Assembly: GCA_902582755.1 (NCBI GenBank)
Contig: CACHSZ010000001.1
Location: 177,774 to 241,773, forward strand
Source: an uncultured Alphaproteobacteria bacterium
Lineage (GTDB): Bacteria > Pseudomonadota > Alphaproteobacteria > HIMB59 > GCA-002718135
DNA length: 64,000 bases
Direction: 5' to 3'
Of the stretch, positions 59,761-64,000 are shown piece by piece. The position numbers were made by a program, and so were the translations under genes. The notes under the pieces were generated by a model. That model was not told where the DNA came from and searched no databases. It saw only the letters and a program-made list of their open reading frames with translations. The stretch's first letter is position 1. The number at the start of each line of letters is the position of its first letter.

Positions 59761-59850
59761 CAGGGAGGATTGAGGGCAAATAAATTGCTAATCCAGTCAG
59801 ATCTGAAAAGAAGCAGCTGTAACAATCTTGTTTGGGTCTCAACTCCTTCC
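59761..59850 (+). ncRNA. ffs: Signal recognition particle RNA (4.5S, small bacterial type)
   Basis: The conserved core CAGTCAGATCTGAAAAGAAGC aligns with the canonical GTCAGGTCCGGAAGGAAGCAGC. The apical tetraloop is GAAA closed by T-A instead of the usual GGAA closed by C-G. The ends pair (GGAG with CTCC, TTGAG with CTCAA), giving a long hairpin of about 90 bases. It lies 10 bases upstream of the dnaX start, its normal alphaproteobacterial place. A TATATT at 59751 is a possible -10. Exact ends are estimated. Confidence 0.9.
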
Positions 59851-59860
59851 ATTAATTATA

Positions 59861-61549
59861 ATGACAGAAGAAAAAAAATACAAAGTTTTAGCTAGAAAAT
59901 ACAGACCGCAAAAATTTGAAAATTTAATTGGTCAAGAATTATTAGTAAAAATTCTATCAAACGCTATTAATAATGACCGGCTGGCTCATGCTTACATTCT
60001 AACCGGTGTCAGAGGTGTTGGAAAAACCACAACTGCTAGACTTATAGCAATGAGTATTAATTGCAAAAATAGGGATAAAAAAAATTGTGAACCATGCGGA
60101 AATTGTGATTCATGCAAATCAACAACTTCAGACAGCAATCTTGATGTTATTGAGATTGATGCGGCATCGAATACTGGAGTTGATGACATTAGAGAAATAA
60201 TTGACAATGTAAAATATAAACCCGTTATTGGAGATTATAAAATATTTATAATTGATGAAGTTCATATGCTTTCAAAAAGTGCATTCAATGCACTGCTAAA
60301 AACTTTAGAAGAACCACCAGAACATGTTAAATTTATCTTTGCCACAACAGAAATCAAAAAAGTACCAATAACTGTTTTATCGAGGTGTCAGAGATTTGAT
60401 TTACATAGAATAGAGAATAAAATTTTATCAGATCATTTAATAAAAATTTCCAAACTAGAAAATATTGATATTGATTTAGACGCTATTTCGTTAATTGTTA
60501 GATCGGCAGATGGATCTGTAAGAGATGGTCTTAGTTTATTAGATCAAGCAATAACTAGCCCAAATGAAAAAGTTGACTCGCAAACTGTAATAAGCATGCT
60601 TGGATTAGCTGATAGAGAAAAAATATTTAACTTAGTTGAAATTATTTTAGAAGGAGATGCGCTTGGTGCAATTAACAAATATAAAGAATTGTATGAATTA
60701 GGAGCAGATATAGCAATGATATTTGATGAACTATTAAACGTAGTACATTTTCTTGTTCAAATAAAAATAGCACCAGATTTAAAAGATGACATTTATATTC
60801 CTGAATTTGAAAGAAATAAGGGAGCTGAATTGTCATCAAAAATGACATTAAATAATTTAAATATTATATGGCAAATTTTATTCAAAGGTTATCAAGAATT
60901 ACAAAATAGCTCTCATTTATATCAACATGGGGAAATGATTATTTTAAGAATAATTTATTTACATGATGGTCCAACCCCAGAAGATTTAATTAAAAAAATG
61001 GACAGAGAAGTCGTTGAAAAAGAACCCTTAGAAAAAAATCTTGAACTACAAAATGAAGCTAATGAAAGTAGCAAAGTTCTAAATTTTAATGAAAATAAAA
61101 AAGAAATTTTACCAAAAGAAAATGCTGACATAATGCATGTTCAAGACTTCAGACATTTTGTCGATATGTTTTTTAAAAATAGAGAAGGATTACTCCACAC
61201 TAAATTGTACAATGATGTGAAGTTAGTCTCTTTTAAAGAGGGAGAAGTTACTTTAAATACATCTAAAATTAATGACACTGCCTTCAATAGAACAGTTGCA
61301 AAATTAATCTCTAAATGGACAGGAAGAATATGGCAGATACATTCATCTACAAGTAATCTTGGAAAAAGTTTACATGATGAGGATATTATTAACCAGCAAA
61401 AAGAAATTGAAATAATGAAAAATCATCCAGAAGTAAAAAAAATATTAAAAGAATTTCCTAAAAGTAAAATTCACGCTATTACAGAACTAGGTGAAATAAA
61501 TAATGATGAGACAGATATAAATCAACCAAAGATGAAAAAGGAGAAATAA
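59861..61549 (+). CDS. dnaX: DNA polymerase III subunits gamma and tau
   Basis: 562 residues from ATG 59861; the track TTG start at 59828 lies inside the SRP RNA. Clamp-loader ATPase with VLARKYRPQKFENLIGQE, Walker A GVRGVGKTTTAR, zinc cysteines CEPCGNCDSC, DEVHMLS and the arginine-finger segment LSRCQRFDLH. Domains I-III end near residue 370; the rest is the tau tail. At codons 391-393 a seven-A run (GAA AAA AAT) followed by a -1 frame TGA could produce a gamma-like protein of about 394 residues. Confidence 0.96.
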   Translation: MTEEKKYKVLARKYRPQKFENLIGQELLVKILSNAINNDRLAHAYILTGVRGVGKTTTARLIAMSINCKNRDKKNCEPCGNCDSCKSTTSDSNLDVIEIDAASNTGVDDIREIIDNVKYKPVIGDYKIFIIDEVHMLSKSAFNALLKTLEEPPEHVKFIFATTEIKKVPITVLSRCQRFDLHRIENKILSDHLIKISKLENIDIDLDAISLIVRSADGSVRDGLSLLDQAITSPNEKVDSQTVISMLGLADREKIFNLVEIILEGDALGAINKYKELYELGADIAMIFDELLNVVHFLVQIKIAPDLKDDIYIPEFERNKGAELSSKMTLNNLNIIWQILFKGYQELQNSSHLYQHGEMIILRIIYLHDGPTPEDLIKKMDREVVEKEPLEKNLELQNEANESSKVLNFNENKKEILPKENADIMHVQDFRHFVDMFFKNREGLLHTKLYNDVKLVSFKEGEVTLNTSKINDTAFNRTVAKLISKWTGRIWQIHSSTSNLGKSLHDEDIINQQKEIEIMKNHPEVKKILKEFPKSKIHAITELGEINNDETDINQPKMKKEK

Positions 61550-61872
61550 TGGTTAATTTAGGTAATATGATGAAGCAAGCTCAACAGTTGCAAAAGAAAA
61601 TGGCTGAAGCACAGAATAAATTAAATGATATTGAAGTTGAAGGTACTTCTGGAGGAGGTCTTATTAAAGTAACAGCTACAGCAAAAGGTATTTTTAAAAG
61701 AATTTCAATTGATGATAGCTTAATCAAGCAAGAGGAGAAAGAAATACTTGAAGATCTGATTGTAGCTGCAATAAATGATGCCAAAGAAAAAGGAGAAGCT
61801 GCAGCCCAAGAAGAAATGAAAAATCTCACAGGTGGTCTACCATTACCTCCAGGAATGAAACTTCCTTTCTAA
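61549..61872 (+). CDS. ybaB: Nucleoid-associated protein YbaB/EbfC
   Basis: 107 residues, standard size. NMMKQAQQLQKKMAEAQNKL is the helical DNA-binding arm; VEGTSGGGLIKVTATAKG is the conserved centre. It shares the TAATG junction with dnaX and lies between dnaX and recR, as in most bacteria. Binds DNA as a dimer. Confidence 0.96.
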   Translation: MVNLGNMMKQAQQLQKKMAEAQNKLNDIEVEGTSGGGLIKVTATAKGIFKRISIDDSLIKQEEKEILEDLIVAAINDAKEKGEAAAQEEMKNLTGGLPLPPGMKLPF

Positions 61873-61874
61873 AA

Positions 61875-62474
61875 ATGGAGCAATCCCCAATAGATAAGTT
61901 AATAAACGATATTTCAAAACTTCCAGGATTAGGAAGAAGATCAGCTCAAAGAATTGCTCTTTTTTTATTAAAAAATAAAGATAAAAATTTATCTCCTTTA
62001 ATTGAGAGTTTAAACTTATCTTATAATAAAATTATTGAGTGCTCAGAATGTGGAAATATAGACATGGTAAATCCATGCAATATTTGTGCAAATCCTAAAA
62101 GGGATAAAGCAACTATTTGTGTTGTTGAGGATGTGTCAGATTTGTGGACATTAGAAAAAGTAGGATTTTATCGTGGCCTCTATAATGTTTTAGGTGGTTC
62201 ATTATCAGCAATACAAGGTATAGGAACTGATGAATTGAAAATAGAACATCTACTAAACAGAATTGAAACAAATAATGTTAAAGAAATTATTCTTGCCTTA
62301 AGTACAACTATGGAAGGACAAACAACATCTTTTGTTATTGCAGATAAGCTAGAAAAATTTAAAGAATTAAATGTAACAAGACTTGCGCAAGGCATTCCTA
62401 TGGGCGGAGAAGTACACTACTTAGATGAAAACACATTAAATACAGCATTCCAATCTAGAAAAAAAATTACATAA
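61875..62474 (+). CDS. recR: Recombination protein RecR
   Basis: 199 residues. Helix-hairpin-helix LPGLGRRSAQRIAL, zinc finger CSECGNIDMVNPCNIC, and Toprim domain (ICVVEDVSDLWTLEK, ALSTTMEGQTTSF) are in order. It works with RecF/RecO to load RecA at gaps. Since addAB is absent from its usual place here, RecFOR may be the main loading route, an inference from this window only. Two bases separate it from ybaB. Confidence 0.97.
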   Translation: MEQSPIDKLINDISKLPGLGRRSAQRIALFLLKNKDKNLSPLIESLNLSYNKIIECSECGNIDMVNPCNICANPKRDKATICVVEDVSDLWTLEKVGFYRGLYNVLGGSLSAIQGIGTDELKIEHLLNRIETNNVKEIILALSTTMEGQTTSFVIADKLEKFKELNVTRLAQGIPMGGEVHYLDENTLNTAFQSRKKIT

Positions 62475-62480
62475 ATAAAA

Positions 62481-62990
62481 ATGGATAAATTACTTTACGT
62501 TCCAAATCCACTATTACGCCAAAAAGCGAATAAAATTCAGTCTGTTGGAATTAAGGAAAAAGAAATTGCAAAAAAAATGATGCAAATAATGTTAAAAGCA
62601 CCAGGTGTAGGTTTAGCAGCAAATCAAATTGGGATTCTAAAACAAATTGTGACTATATTTTTTGTTGATCAAGAGACTAAAAAAGAAACTCAATATACAT
62701 TATTTAACCCCAATATTATTTCTTACTCTCAAGAAAAAATTGTTATGGAAGAGGGTTGTCTATCTCTTCCTGAACAATTTGCAGAAATAGAGAGACCTCA
62801 AAATATATTAGTCGAGTACTTAGATGAAAATAACAAACAAATAACAAAAGAAGTGAGTGGAGTGGAATCAAGAATTTTACAACATGAAATTGATCATCTT
62901 TCTGGAAAGTTATTTGTAGATTATCTTTCTTCATTAAAAAGGAACATAATGATCAAAAAAGTACAAAAATTTTTAAAAAACAAAAAATAA
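62481..62990 (+). CDS. def: Peptide deformylase
   Basis: 169 residues. The three active-site motifs are present: GVGLAANQIG, EEGCLSLPE and QHEIDHLSG; the Cys and two His bind iron. It removes formyl from nascent proteins. Coupled with fmt (one-base TAATG overlap), which adds the formyl group to Met-tRNA. Confidence 0.97.
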   Translation: MDKLLYVPNPLLRQKANKIQSVGIKEKEIAKKMMQIMLKAPGVGLAANQIGILKQIVTIFFVDQETKKETQYTLFNPNIISYSQEKIVMEEGCLSLPEQFAEIERPQNILVEYLDENNKQITKEVSGVESRILQHEIDHLSGKLFVDYLSSLKRNIMIKKVQKFLKNKK

Positions 62991-63913
62991 TGAATAATAA
63001 GAAAATAATTTTTATGGGTTCGCCAAAAATAGCCTCTGACTATCTTGAGGCTTTGATTAAAAGTAATTTCAATATTTCTGCAGTATTTTCACAACCCCCA
63101 AAAAAGAAATCTAGAGGAATGAAAAAAATTGAATCTGAAGTCCATCAACTTGCAAATAAAAATAACATAGAAGTTTTTTGTCCAAATATATTTGATAAAG
63201 ATACTATTGAGACAGTGAAAAAATTAAATCCTGATTTAATTATTGTCATGGCATACGGTAAAATATTGCCAAAAGATATTTTAGATTTACCACCATTTGG
63301 TTGTATCAATATTCATGTTTCTTTGTTGCCTAGATGGAGGGGTGCAGCGCCAATAGAGCATTCTTTAATAAATGGCGATAAAGAGACGGGTATATCAATA
63401 ATACAGCTAATCGAAAAACTAGATGCTGGACCAATTATTAATCAAAAAAAAATAGATATAGAAGAGGGTTGTAATAAAAATGAATTAAGTCAAAAATTAA
63501 CAGAGGTTGGAATCAAATTATTAGTGGAAACTATTCCTCTTATATTTGATAAAAAAATTTCTTATTCTGATCAGGATGATAATGATGCAACATATGCAAA
63601 TAAAATATCTTCACTAAACAGAAAAATTAATTTTAATAAATCTGTAAATGAAGTTTTAAATCTTATAAGAGCGCATTCACCTAAACCTGGTGCTTGGTTT
63701 ACTATACAAAATGAAAGAATTAAAATTATTAAAGCAACAAAATCAAACTCTATTGGTAATGCATCGACAATTCTTAACGAAACCTTTGATATTGGGTGCA
63801 ATGATGGAAGTATTGAGCCACTAATTTTACAAAGAGAAGGCAAAAATGCTATTTCTAAAGATGATTTTCTTCGGGGTTATAGCTTTAAGATTAATGATAT
63901 AATAAATGCCTAA
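62990..63913 (+). CDS. fmt: Methionyl-tRNA formyltransferase
   Basis: 307 residues. IIFMGSPKIASDYLEAL starts the formyl-transferase domain; NIHVSLLPRWRGAAPIEHSL includes the catalytic Asn-His, and KLDAGPII follows. The C-terminal oligonucleotide-binding domain holds INFNKSVNEVLNLIRA and the PKPGAWF motif. It overlaps truA by eight bases. Confidence 0.97.
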   Translation: MNNKKIIFMGSPKIASDYLEALIKSNFNISAVFSQPPKKKSRGMKKIESEVHQLANKNNIEVFCPNIFDKDTIETVKKLNPDLIIVMAYGKILPKDILDLPPFGCINIHVSLLPRWRGAAPIEHSLINGDKETGISIIQLIEKLDAGPIINQKKIDIEEGCNKNELSQKLTEVGIKLLVETIPLIFDKKISYSDQDDNDATYANKISSLNRKINFNKSVNEVLNLIRAHSPKPGAWFTIQNERIKIIKATKSNSIGNASTILNETFDIGCNDGSIEPLILQREGKNAISKDDFLRGYSFKINDIINA

Positions 63914-64000
63914 CTATAAGATAATATTAGAATATGACGGGACTAATTATGTAGGTTGGCAACGTCAAGAAAATGGTCCTTCTGTTCAGCAATTGGTTGA
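63906..64000 (+). CDS. truA: tRNA pseudouridine(38-40) synthase TruA (start only)
   Basis: 31 codons before the window edge, from an ATG eight bases inside fmt. KIILEYDGTNYVGWQRQ is the conserved TruA N-terminus, and the fmt-truA order is common in alphaproteobacteria. The catalytic Asp lies beyond the edge, so activity cannot be assessed. Confidence 0.92.
   Translation, partial: MPNYKIILEYDGTNYVGWQRQENGPSVQQLV

Noticed and set aside
59828-59860. Track TTG start of dnaX
   Set aside because: Lies inside the SRP RNA; MTEEKKYK at 59861 is the normal N-terminus.
61085-61105. A second A-rich run in dnaX (AAT AAA AAA GAA) as the slippage site
   Set aside because: The heptamer A AAA AAG is not in the correct frame for tandem -1 slippage.

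Overview
The window is a dense, AT-rich (roughly 30% G+C by eye, not computed) stretch of chromosome from what looks like a genome-streamlined, free-living alphaproteobacterium, of the SAR11 / HIMB59 / AEGEAN-169 kind. The assignment rests on gene order and family signatures: a ChvI-ChvG two-component pair near ahcY, an NDUFA9-type complex I protein, a CycM-type anchored cytochrome c beside kdsB-pheA, the SRP RNA directly upstream of dnaX-ybaB-recR, and the alphaproteobacterial block ahcY..tsaE-amgK-murU-trxA-folC-accD-trpA-trpB-trpF..ihfB-rpsA-cmk-aroA. No intergenic gap exceeds 300 bases; the largest are 278 (nrdA/chvI), 242 (downstream of lepA) and 212 bases (around a decayed tRNA).

Layout. 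1-7.5 kb: edge-truncated ABC ATPase (-), polA (+) with a 42-codon ArfA-like ORF behind it, then the nrdA-nrdB-grxC operon (-) with a good NrdR box and a possible LexA box upstream. 7.8-15.1 kb (+): chvI-chvG, ahcY-metK (methyl cycle), tsaE, amgK-murU (cell-wall sugar recycling), trxA. 15.1-28.0 kb (-): fifteen packed genes, rnd-kdsD-lptC-lptA-lptB-aroA-cmk-rpsA-ihfB-pyrF-trpF-trpB-trpA-accD-folC, mixing LPS export, aromatic amino acid, pyrimidine, fatty acid, folate and translation functions. 28.0-35.0 kb (+): NDUFA9-like protein and glutamate synthase gltD-gltB. 35.0-38.8 kb: an alpha/beta hydrolase and three LPS-type glycosyltransferases. 39.0-45.5 kb (+): translation cluster infC-rpmI-rplT-pheS-pheT-lepA with a structured leader before rpmI.

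45.5-49.1 kb is the only accessory-looking segment: a structured intergenic region, a radical SAM protein and a family 2 glycosyltransferase whose 3' end runs into a tRNA-Ser(GGA), an orphan secreted protein, and a decayed second copy of the tRNA-Ser about 1 kb downstream. 49.1-58.1 kb (-): cytochrome c, hisN-type phosphatase, a yejABEF peptide importer and a TPR-methyltransferase. 58.1-64 kb (+): kdsB-pheA, SRP RNA, dnaX-ybaB-recR, def-fmt-truA (truA cut by the edge).

Main themes: extreme compaction (four of five convergent junctions overlap at the stop codons), apparent loss of PTS-Ntr/rpoN and addAB genes from their usual alphaproteobacterial places, and several RNA-level oddities (tRNA/CDS overlap, non-AUG infC start, rpmI leader, possible dnaX slippage site). 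I did not find a clear new defence or mobile system; the most unusual spots are the tRNA-Ser locus, the ArfA-like ORF and the structured region after lepA.
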